Position numbers and translations under genes: made by a program. From positions 1-33,616 of the forward strand of contig JAGHSL010000421.1 in assembly GCA_018065885.1 (NCBI GenBank): a stretch of 33,616 nt of DNA. Reading direction: 5' to 3'. A model generated the notes under the pieces. That model searched no databases. It was not told the origin of the DNA and saw only the letters and a program-made list of their open reading frames with translations. Source of the stretch: Candidatus Limimorpha equi. Lineage in GTDB: Bacteria > Bacteroidota > Bacteroidia > Bacteroidales > F082. Positions 6,730 through 12,961 of the stretch are shown here, in pieces (position 1 is the stretch's first letter; each line of letters begins with the position of its first letter).

Positions 6730-8049
6730 TTATTTCACTGGATGGTCTTTTGCAAACATAGCCAGTCTCTCGGCCAGCACCGGAATTTCTTCTCTCTGAA
6801 TCAGTGAGGTGCAGGCGCGGATGCCTTGCTTGGTGCTGCCGCAGGTGTCCAACGAAATGGCTGAAATGCCGTAATACATCATCTCTTCGACCAAATCAGC
6901 GCCAGTGAAACCTGGATAGCAGTAGGTGAAATAGAAACCATCGGCAATCGGTTCGCCAAGGTCTTCGTCGTAGGTGATGGTGAAGCCGTTTGATGTGAAG
7001 GCATCTTTCATCAGTTTGGCTTTGCGGCCATATTCCAGAACGTCGTCGCGGTAGTTGTAAGTGCCATCGTTGACGGCTTTCATCACGCCAGCCAAAGCAA
7101 ATTGTGCTGAGTGTGATGTGCCTGAGGTGAGCGGGTGGAGGGCACCGAAGAGAATGCCTCTCAGGAAGACTTCCTGTCCGCAGAATTTCTTCAGGTCAGG
7201 ATAGTGGCGCACGGCGAGTTTGTCGCTGATGCCGATGATAGCGCAACGTTCGCCAGCATAGCTGAAAGCCTTCGAGCTTGAAATCATCAGGATGTAATTG
7301 TCGGTATATTTGCCAACGCTTGGCTGGAAAGGAGCAACGCCAGGATGGCTGTAGTCCTTGCGGAAGTCCATGCCGAAGTAGGCGAGGTCTTCCATGACGA
7401 TGACATCGTATTTGTTAGCCATTTCACCGATAATCTTCAGTTCTTCGTCGGTGAGGCAGACCCATGTCGGGTTGTTAGGATTCGAATAAAGGATGCTGTG
7501 AATATTGCCTTTGCTCAGCACTTCTTCCAGTTTTGCGCGGAGCTTTTCGCCACGGTATTCGTAAATGTCGAACGATTCCATAGGAATGTTCAAGACCTTA
7601 TTCTGGAATTTGTGAACCGGAAAACCTGGGTCGATGAAAAGGATGGTGTTTTTCTTTGCATCGAGGTGACCGCAAATCATGAAACTTGCGAAAGCACCTT
7701 GCATGGAACCCACGGTAGGAATGCAGTTGGCAGGTGCTACATCGAGGTCAAGGAAATTCTTGATGAAGCGTGAGGCTTCGTTTTTCAGAATCGGGGCGCC
7801 GTCGATAGGAGGGTAGTTGGCTGCAACGCCGTCCTGAAGGGCTTTAATCTGGGCTTCGATGCCTGCTTGTGCAGCTGGAAGGCCAGGATTGCCGATTTCC
7901 ATGTGGATGAATTTCACGCCACTGGCGGCTTCAAGGTCTCTCGCCAATTTGTTGATTTCACGAATGCCGGCCTTGCCAATGCAGGCGATGCCGCTTTCAC
8001 TAAAGACTTTCTTTGTGGTCTCTGCGGGTACGATATTGTTTTGCATCAT
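6730..8049 (-). CDS. PLP-dependent class I/II aminotransferase
   Basis: A 439-aa fold-type I aminotransferase. Motifs include EIGNPGLP (about 51-58), NPNNP (190-194), the PLP-phenol binding D221 and Y224 (MEDLAYFG), the Schiff-base lysine K260 in SSSKAFSYAGER, and a C-terminal GIRACTS with the carboxylate-binding Arg. It would transfer the amino group between an amino acid and a 2-oxoacid in the cytoplasm. Its neighbour is the 2-oxoacid oxidoreductase operon on the same strand. Together they could link amino acids to acyl-CoA (inference). The DUF1016 gene and a terminator separate them, so they are not one transcript. A second Met follows the first, so the start could be 8046. The exact substrate is unknown. 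Confidence 0.88.
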   Translation of the reverse strand: MMQNNIVPAETTKKVFSESGIACIGKAGIREINKLARDLEAASGVKFIHMEIGNPGLPAAQAGIEAQIKALQDGVAANYPPIDGAPILKNEASRFIKNFLDLDVAPANCIPTVGSMQGAFASFMICGHLDAKKNTILFIDPGFPVHKFQNKVLNIPMESFDIYEYRGEKLRAKLEEVLSKGNIHSILYSNPNNPTWVCLTDEELKIIGEMANKYDVIVMEDLAYFGMDFRKDYSHPGVAPFQPSVGKYTDNYILMISSSKAFSYAGERCAIIGISDKLAVRHYPDLKKFCGQEVFLRGILFGALHPLTSGTSHSAQFALAGVMKAVNDGTYNYRDDVLEYGRKAKLMKDAFTSNGFTITYDEDLGEPIADGFYFTYCYPGFTGADLVEEMMYYGISAISLDTCGSTKQGIRACTSLIQREEIPVLAERLAMFAKDHPVK

Positions 8050-8085
8050 TTCTATTTATGTGTTTGTAATTCTGTTTTGAAACGA

Positions 8086-8116
8086 CAAAAATAGGGAATT
8101 ACTTTGAATGCTGCAA
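8086..8116 (-). promoter_or_regulatory. Promoter of the aminotransferase gene
   Basis: On the minus strand there is TTG (8116-8114), a 20-bp spacer, then TATTTTTG (8093-8086), a good Bacteroidota sigma-ABfr pattern. It lies 37 bases before the ATG. A perfect 16-bp AT palindrome lies just upstream at 8129-8144. Confidence 0.65.
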
Positions 8117-8128
8117 GTTTTATGTGCT

Positions 8129-8144
8129 TTATTATATATAATAA
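8129..8144. other. AT-rich 16-bp perfect palindrome
   Basis: TTATTATATATAATAA is its own reverse complement. It sits 13 bp upstream of the aminotransferase -33 element and 14 bp from the tRNA terminator. It may be an operator or UP-like element, or simply an AT-rich spacer. Confidence 0.35.
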
Positions 8145-8157
8145 GGTGTAAAAACAA

Positions 8158-8189
8158 CAAAAAAAGCGGTCAACAACTGTTGACCGCTT
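8158..8189 (-). terminator. Terminator after tRNA-Val(CAC)
   Basis: On the minus strand AAGCGGTCAA pairs perfectly with TTGACCGCTT (12 bp if extended to the loop), followed by TTTTTTTGTTG. It lies 9 nt beyond the tRNA 3' end. Confidence 0.88.
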
Positions 8190-8197
8190 CCGTTCTG

Positions 8198-8272
8198 TGG
8201 GACGTACTGGACTCGAACCAGTGACCTCTGCCGTGTGAAGGCAGCGCTCTAAACCAACTGGGCTAACGTCCC
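8198..8272 (-). tRNA. tRNA-Val(CAC)
   Basis: A 75-nt cloverleaf on the minus strand. The acceptor stem GGGACGT/ACGTCCC pairs perfectly and the discriminator is A. The anticodon stem CTGCC/GGCAG carries the loop TTCACAC, giving anticodon CAC (reads GUG). The T arm is ACTGG-TTCGAGT-CCAGT. The D stem GCCC/GAGC has one C-A mismatch where U-A is usual. CCA is not encoded. It lies downstream of tRNA-Val(GAC). Confidence 0.92.
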
Positions 8273-8291
8273 ATCAATTTCAAACACTTAC

Positions 8292-8313
8292 AAAAAAACG
8301 CCTCGAGGGCGTT
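8292..8313 (-). terminator. Terminator between the two tRNA-Val genes
   Basis: The minus strand reads AACGCC-CTCGA-GGCGTT followed by TTTTT, 6 nt after the end of tRNA-Val(GAC). It would shorten or attenuate transcription before tRNA-Val(CAC). Confidence 0.75.
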
Positions 8314-8318
8314 CTCTG

Positions 8319-8393
8319 TGGGGCGAACAAGGATCGAACTTGTGACCTCATGCCTGTCAAGCATGCGCTCTAAACCAACTGAGCTACCGTCCC
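8319..8393 (-). tRNA. tRNA-Val(GAC)
   Basis: A 75-nt cloverleaf on the minus strand. The D stem is GCTC/GAGC. The anticodon stem CATGC/GCATG carries the loop TTGACAG, giving anticodon GAC (reads GUC/GUU). The T arm is ACAAG-TTCGATC-CTTGT and the discriminator is A. The acceptor stem GGGACGG/TCGCCCC has an A4-C69 mismatch and a G-U pair. CCA is not encoded. It is preceded by a canonical promoter at 8404-8434. Confidence 0.92.
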
Positions 8394-8403
8394 ATTGCGG
8401 GTG

Positions 8404-8434
8404 CAAAAGTACAGCTTTTTTCGTTACCTCCAAA
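8404..8434 (-). promoter_or_regulatory. Promoter of the tRNA-Val genes
   Basis: The minus strand carries TTTG (8434-8431), a 19-bp spacer and TACTTTTG (8411-8404). This is the canonical Bacteroidota TTTG/TAnnTTTG pattern, about 11 nt upstream of the tRNA 5' end. Confidence 0.75.
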
Positions 8435-8463
8435 CTTTTTTCTTTCTTTTTTTGAAAATTTTC

Positions 8464-8471
8464 TATCTTTG
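8464..8471 (+). promoter_or_regulatory. -7 box of the S9 peptidase gene
   Basis: TATCTTTG (TAnnTTTG) lies 20 bases before the ATG. The nearest upstream TTTG (8451-8454) is only 9 bp away, which is too close for the usual -33 element. The 5' UTR would be very short. Confidence 0.55.
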
Positions 8472-8491
8472 TACTATTAAAACTCAGTATT

Positions 8492-10711
8492 ATGAAAGTT
8501 AAATACCTATTGATCAGTTTGTTCCTTGCTGTTGGAACATTCTCGGCTACGGCCCAGGAAAAGAAGAATTTTGAATTGGAAGACCTTTACATGCGCTCAA
8601 CCTTCTCTACAAAAGGCGTCCGCGGCATGAATTCCATGAAGGATGGCAAGACTTATGGCTCCTTCGAAAAAGGTTCCTTGAACATCTACAACTACAAGAC
8701 GGGCAAGTTGGTGAACACTTTGTTCTCACTCAACGACCTCGTTTTGTCTGGCGACACCCTGCCTATCCGCCTCCAGAATTACGAATTAAGCCATAACGAA
8801 GACAAAGTGTTGTGCCTCACCGATATGGAGTACATCTATCGCCATTCGTTCCACGCCACTTATTATGTCTACGACATGAAAGCCAAGACCTTGCAGCCGC
8901 TTTCTGAAAACGGCAAACAGCGTCTCGCCACTTTCTCGCCCGATGCCACCAAGGTGGCTTTCATGCGCGACAACAACCTTTTCATCAAGGATTTGGCTAC
9001 AGGCGAAGAAAAACAATTCACTCACGATGGCCTCTATAACCACATCATCAACGGTGCTCCCGACTGGGTCTATGAAGAGGAATTCAGCTTTTCGCAAGGC
9101 TTCTATTGGTCGCCCGACAGCAAGAAAATCGCCTACTATCGTTTCGACGAATCCAATGTGAAGGAATTCCAGATGGAAGAGTTTGAAGGCCTTTATCCTG
9201 ACTGGTACAGTTTCAAATATCCTAAGGCCGGCGAAGACAACAGCATAGTAGAAGTCTTTGTTTATGACCTCGCAACGGGAAAGAGTGTGAAAATGGACAC
9301 TGGCGAAGAAACCGACATTTATCTGCCACGCATCGGCTGGACTAAGGATGCCAACACCTTGGCCATCCAGCGCCTCAACCGTCATCAGAATCATCTCGAA
9401 ATCCTTGCCGCTAACGCAACGACTGGCGAAAGCCGCGTTTTCTACGATGAAACCAACGATTACTACATCGACATCACCGACGACTGGACTTTTGTCGACG
9501 ATGGCAACACTTTCCTGATGACTTCCGAAAAGAGCGGCTACAACCACATCTACATGTATCTCATGGATGGCACCCTTGTCAAACAACTGACCACCGGCAA
9601 CTGGGATGTGACGCAGGTTTATGGTTTCGATGGCAAGGAAGTCTTTTTCCAGGCTGCCAAGAAATCGCATATCGAGCGTCAGATTTATGCCGTCGACCTG
9701 AAAGGCAACGTCCGCGAAGTGATAGGTCTGGAAGGCACCAACAACGCACGTTTCAGCAACGACTTCTCATACCTTATTAATATAAACTCAACCTCAAGCC
9801 ACCCGAACCAATATGTCCTTTACGATAAAAAAGGCAAAGTGGTGCGCGTTTTGGAAGACAATCATGAGTTTGTCGAGAAGATGAAGGACTTCAATTTGGG
9901 CGAAAAGTCATTCTTCACCATCAGCGACCCTGCTTTCGTGATGCCTGACGGAACACAAGCCGAAATTGATGCATGGCAGATTCTCCCTCCTGATTTCGAC
10001 CCGGACAAGAAATATCCTGTCTTGATTTACGTTTACGGCGGTCCTGGTTATCAGACTGTGAACAATTCTTGGGCCGACAGCGATTTCTGGTGGCTGCAGC
10101 TTTTGGCACAGCACGGCATCATCAGCGTGTCTATTAATAATAGAGGTAGCGGCGCACAGGGCGAAATGTTCAAGAAGATGACTTATCTGCAACTTGGCAA
10201 ATACGAAACCGAAGATATGATAACCCTTGCCAAGTACATGGCCAAAAAGCCTTACGTCGATGCCGACCGCATCGGTATTTATGGTTGGAGTTACGGCGGT
10301 TTCATGGCAGCCAACGGCATCACCAAAGGCTCGGAGGTCATCAGCACGGCTGTCTCTGTAGCTCCTGTCACCAACTGGCGTTATTATGACAATGTCTACA
10401 CCGAACGTTTCATGCGCACCCCGCAGGAAAATCCTGACGGCTACGACCTGAATTCGCCAGTCAACAATACTGCCATGATCAAGGGCAACTACCTCCTTTG
10501 CCACGGCAGCGGCGACGATAATGTGCATTATCAGAATGCCATGGAACTCATCAAAGCCATGATTTCGAACGGCAAGCAGTTCGACTTGATGATTTACCCG
10601 AACAAGAATCACGGCATCTATGGCGGCTACGAATATGGCGATGGAGAATGCCGTATGCACTTGTTCACCAAGATTAATGGCTTCCTTTTCGAACATTTGC
10701 TTGGAGAATAA
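8492..10711 (+). CDS. Dipeptidyl peptidase IV-type S9 serine peptidase
   Basis: A 739-aa exported prolyl oligopeptidase-family enzyme. The signal peptide (about 1-21) ends in SATAQ. An N-terminal beta-propeller (about 40-480) holds WVYEEEF with E195-E197, the double-Glu motif that binds the substrate N-terminus in DPP-IV. The C-terminal alpha/beta hydrolase has the nucleophile S600 in GWSYGGF, acid D675 in HGSGDDNVH and H707 in NHGIYGG. The triad is therefore complete. It should remove X-Pro or X-Ala dipeptides from peptides in the periplasm, feeding the amino-acid catabolism suggested by neighbouring genes. Length fits bacterial DPP-IV. It is monocistronic between its own -7 box and terminator. 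Confidence 0.94.
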   Translation: MKVKYLLISLFLAVGTFSATAQEKKNFELEDLYMRSTFSTKGVRGMNSMKDGKTYGSFEKGSLNIYNYKTGKLVNTLFSLNDLVLSGDTLPIRLQNYELSHNEDKVLCLTDMEYIYRHSFHATYYVYDMKAKTLQPLSENGKQRLATFSPDATKVAFMRDNNLFIKDLATGEEKQFTHDGLYNHIINGAPDWVYEEEFSFSQGFYWSPDSKKIAYYRFDESNVKEFQMEEFEGLYPDWYSFKYPKAGEDNSIVEVFVYDLATGKSVKMDTGEETDIYLPRIGWTKDANTLAIQRLNRHQNHLEILAANATTGESRVFYDETNDYYIDITDDWTFVDDGNTFLMTSEKSGYNHIYMYLMDGTLVKQLTTGNWDVTQVYGFDGKEVFFQAAKKSHIERQIYAVDLKGNVREVIGLEGTNNARFSNDFSYLININSTSSHPNQYVLYDKKGKVVRVLEDNHEFVEKMKDFNLGEKSFFTISDPAFVMPDGTQAEIDAWQILPPDFDPDKKYPVLIYVYGGPGYQTVNNSWADSDFWWLQLLAQHGIISVSINNRGSGAQGEMFKKMTYLQLGKYETEDMITLAKYMAKKPYVDADRIGIYGWSYGGFMAANGITKGSEVISTAVSVAPVTNWRYYDNVYTERFMRTPQENPDGYDLNSPVNNTAMIKGNYLLCHGSGDDNVHYQNAMELIKAMISNGKQFDLMIYPNKNHGIYGGYEYGDGECRMHLFTKINGFLFEHLLGE

Positions 10712-10720
10712 TTCCTTCAT

Positions 10721-10745
10721 AGCTCATTGAGCCTGTCGAAATGAG
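10721..10745. repeat. GAGCCTGTCGAA interspersed repeat (copy 3)
   Basis: GCTCATT and AATGAGC form a perfect 7-bp stem around a loop containing GAGCCTGTCGA. It matches 6608-6632 in orientation and length, and sits between the peptidase stop and its terminator. Confidence 0.7.
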
Positions 10746-10766
10746 CCTTTGAAAAATGCAATTTAT

Positions 10767-10796
10767 AAAGCCAGCGGAGTAATCCGTTGGCTTTTT
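10767..10796 (+). terminator. Terminator of the S9 peptidase gene
   Basis: AAAGCCAGCGGA pairs with TCCGTTGGCTTT (12 bp, one G-U) around GTAA, followed by a run of T. Confidence 0.88.
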
Positions 10797-10833
10797 CCCA
10801 TTTTAGTAGCGATTCGGTCTTGAAATAATTTCT

Positions 10834-10863
10834 ATTGCGGCAATCCGATTTTGATTATTTTTG
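10834..10863 (+). promoter_or_regulatory. Promoter of the short-chain dehydrogenase gene
   Basis: TTG (10835-10837), an 18-bp spacer and TATTTTTG (10856-10863) give a canonical Bacteroidota promoter 23 bases before the ATG at 10887. It rules out the longer frame beginning at 10851. Confidence 0.75.
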
Positions 10864-10886
10864 CACAAATTATATTCAAAAAAGAT

Positions 10887-11651
10887 ATGAACAAAACAGT
10901 ATTTATCACCGGTGGATCAACCGGAATTGGAGCGGCAGCAGTCGCAAAATTCATCCGTGAAGGATGGAACGTTTCTTTCATGGACATCAACGTTGAGGCG
11001 GCAAACAAGTTGATGGAAACACTGAACGTGCCTGACCGTCTGCTTTTCACGGAAGGCAATACGAGAGTCAGGGAAGAGATTCGCAATGCGGTCTCGGCCA
11101 CGTATTCGCGTTTCGGCAAGTTGGACAGCATTATCGCCAATGCAGGCATACACCGTCAGAACACCTTGCTCGACATTACTGATGAGGAACTTGACCTGAT
11201 GATTCAAACGAACATCTATGGAACGGTCAACACCTTGCGCGAAGCCGTGCCTTATCTGGTTGAGGCAGGCGGCGGTTCTGTCGTCATCAATGCTTCCGAC
11301 CAATGGTTCGTCGGCAAGCCGAATAGTTTTGCATACGGCATGACCAAGGGCGCCCTCGGACAAATCACGCGCAGCCTTTCCATCGACCTTGGGCCAAAGA
11401 ATATCCGTGTAAATGCCGTATGCGCAGGTACTATTCACACGCCTTTGGCTGAAAACCTTTTCCAGAAGGTGGCAAAAGCAAGCAATTGCACAGCCGATGA
11501 GCTTTGGAAGGAAGAAGACAAGCTGTATGCAAGAGGCAAGTCGGGTTATCCTGAAGAAGTGGCCGAGGTGATGTATTTCCTCGCATCCGATGCTTCGAGT
11601 TTCTGCACGGGCGGCCATTATCTGGTCGACGGCGGCCTTGTGGCACGGTGA
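10887..11651 (+). CDS. SDR-family NAD(P)-dependent oxidoreductase
   Basis: A 254-aa classical short-chain dehydrogenase/reductase. It has the cofactor motif GGSTGIG (9-15), NAG (85-87), and the catalytic Ser137, Tyr150 and Lys154 (YGMTK). The C-terminal DGG region is typical of the FabG-like fold. D33 after the second strand (FMDIN) suggests NAD preference (inference). The product is cytosolic, with no signal peptide. The substrate is unknown: it could be a sugar, a hydroxysteroid or another secondary alcohol. It is monocistronic, with its own promoter upstream and a long inverted repeat downstream. It lies next to the ribosomal cluster by position only. Confidence 0.88.
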   Translation: MNKTVFITGGSTGIGAAAVAKFIREGWNVSFMDINVEAANKLMETLNVPDRLLFTEGNTRVREEIRNAVSATYSRFGKLDSIIANAGIHRQNTLLDITDEELDLMIQTNIYGTVNTLREAVPYLVEAGGGSVVINASDQWFVGKPNSFAYGMTKGALGQITRSLSIDLGPKNIRVNAVCAGTIHTPLAENLFQKVAKASNCTADELWKEEDKLYARGKSGYPEEVAEVMYFLASDASSFCTGGHYLVDGGLVAR

Positions 11652-11667
11652 TTATTGGAATTAATAG

Positions 11668-11726
11668 AGAAAATGGTTTTATTTTTGTATTTAACTTGCT
11701 GATTTACAATAATAAAACCATTTTCT
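11668..11726. terminator. Long inverted repeat after the SDR gene
   Basis: The 16-nt arms AGAAAATGGTTTTATT (11668-11683) and AATAAAACCATTTTCT (11711-11726) are perfect complements around a 27-nt AT-rich loop. It is a probable terminator or RNA-stability hairpin insulating the SDR gene from the rpsL promoter, though the T tract after it is weak. Confidence 0.55.
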
Positions 11727-11771
11727 TTGAAAAAATAGTCAAATTAATGTGCATCGTATTGAAAAATGTTG

Positions 11772-11779
11772 TACTTTTG
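11772..11779 (+). promoter_or_regulatory. -7 box of the str/S10/spc operon
   Basis: TACTTTTG followed by CCGC, about 270 nt before the rpsL ATG. A TTG lies only 10 bp upstream (11759-11761). No TTG is present at the usual 18-20 bp. The infA promoter shares TTTGCCGC. Confidence 0.6.
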
Positions 11780-11785
11780 CCGCGC

Positions 11786-12051
11786 TGAATTGAAAGAGGG
11801 TTTACCCTTGAAAATGATATAGTTAGGAACCTGATAAGTTAAACGTGATAGGTTTCTGCACGATGTAAGACAATAAAAGTCAAGCGTTTACATTACATCG
11901 TGGGTTTATAGACTTCTAAGCCGTATGGCTTATTGTGTTTCCCAACTACATCTTGAAAGCGGTGCCTTCGAGCAGATTTGGCTTGTGTTTGATAAAAATA
12001 GTCCTCGTGAGAGGGAGTAATAAACTAATAAATTAAACCTAACAAATTAAA
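11786..12051 (+). ncRNA. Structured 5' leader of the rpsL operon
   Basis: The 400-bp gap before rpsL contains the -7 box and then about 266 nt with no ORF but several stem-loops. These are GAACCT/AGGTTTC (11827-11856, one bulge), a perfect 10-bp CACGATGTAA/TTACATCGTG (11859-11902), TAAGCC-GTAT-GGCTTA (11917-11932) and CCTC-GTGA-GAGG (12003-12014). Long leaders of ribosomal operons often bind a ribosomal protein for feedback control (family knowledge). Which protein would bind here, if any, is unknown. No Rfam family is assigned. Confidence 0.5.
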
Positions 12052-12441
12052 ATGCCGACTATTCAACAATTAGTGCGCAAAGGGCGCCAGAAATTGATCG
12101 ACAAGAGTAAGTCACCAGCATTGGATTCATGTCCACAGCGTCGTGGCGTGTGCGTTCGTGTTTACACGACAACCCCTAAAAAGCCTAACTCAGCAATGCG
12201 TAAGGTTGCCAGGGTTCGTTTGACCAACCAGAAGGAAGTCAACGCATACATCCCGGGCGAAGGCCATAACCTGCAGGAACACTCTATCGTCATGATCAGA
12301 GGAGGTCGTGTTAAGGATTTGCCAGGTGTGCGTTATCACATCATCCGTGGTGCATTGGATACATCAGGTGTTGATGGCCGCCGCCAGCGCAGATCTAAAT
12401 ACGGTGCTAAACGACCTAAAAAAACAGCCGCAAAGAAATAA
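12052..12441 (+). CDS. rpsL: 30S ribosomal protein uS12
   Basis: A 129-aa decoding-centre protein. It carries both conserved loops that contact the A-site codon: TPKKPNS with K43/K44 and GGRVKDLPG with K88. The residues whose change gives streptomycin resistance are therefore wild type. The lysine-rich C-terminus (RPKKTAAKK) is slightly longer than in E. coli. It is the first gene of the long ribosomal operon, after a structured leader, and 31 nt before rpsG. Confidence 0.98.
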   Translation: MPTIQQLVRKGRQKLIDKSKSPALDSCPQRRGVCVRVYTTTPKKPNSAMRKVARVRLTNQKEVNAYIPGEGHNLQEHSIVMIRGGRVKDLPGVRYHIIRGALDTSGVDGRRQRRSKYGAKRPKKTAAKK

Positions 12442-12472
12442 GTGATTAGTCAAAAAGTAAAGACTTAAAGAC

Positions 12473-12940
12473 ATGAGAAAAGCTAAACCAAAGAAGAGAA
12501 TTATCCTTCCTGACCCAAAGTACAATGATGTTCTGGTCACTAAGTTCGTGAACAACATCATGCTTGAAGGTAAGAAGAATTTGGCTTATCAGATTTTCTA
12601 CGAAGCAATGGACATCGTTGAAAGTAAGCTCAACGAAAATCCAGTTGAGGTGTGGAAGAAGGCTCTGGCCAACGTTACCCCTCAAGTGGAAGTAAGAAGC
12701 CGTCGTATCGGTGGTGCTACCTTCCAGATTCCTTCAGAAATCCGTCCTGCCCGTAAGCAGAGCATCGGTATGAAGAACCTGATCGGTTATGCCCGCAAAC
12801 GTCACGAGAAATCGATGGCTCTGAAGCTCGCTTCGGAAATCATGGCAGCTTACAAGGAAGAAGGTTCTGCATTCAAGAAGAAAGAAGAAATCCACAGAAT
12901 GGCAGATGCTAACAAGGCATTCTCGCATTTCAGATTCTAA
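12473..12940 (+). CDS. rpsG: 30S ribosomal protein uS7
   Basis: A 155-aa primary binder of the 16S rRNA 3' domain. Family signatures are present: VNNIMLEGKKNLA, the beta-hairpin region VEVRSRRIGGATFQIP, and IGYARKRHEKSM. In E. coli uS7 represses the str operon through the rpsL-rpsG spacer. Here that spacer is only 31 nt, with no obvious structure, so control probably lies elsewhere, for example in the leader before rpsL (inference). It lies 21 nt before fusA. Confidence 0.98.
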   Translation: MRKAKPKKRIILPDPKYNDVLVTKFVNNIMLEGKKNLAYQIFYEAMDIVESKLNENPVEVWKKALANVTPQVEVRSRRIGGATFQIPSEIRPARKQSIGMKNLIGYARKRHEKSMALKLASEIMAAYKEEGSAFKKKEEIHRMADANKAFSHFRF

Positions 12941-12961
12941 TAGAGTTAGATTGAACTAATT

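Noticed and set aside
8198..8393. tRNA genes as an integration site for a mobile element
   Set aside because: No integrase, no duplicated tRNA 3' end and no foreign genes are seen on either side.
8786..9670. 294-codon open frame on the minus strand opposite the S9 peptidase
   Set aside because: It lies wholly antisense to a gene with a complete catalytic triad and has no domain pattern or promoter. It is a codon-usage shadow. The same holds for 9908-10720, 10917-11618 and 30571-31473.
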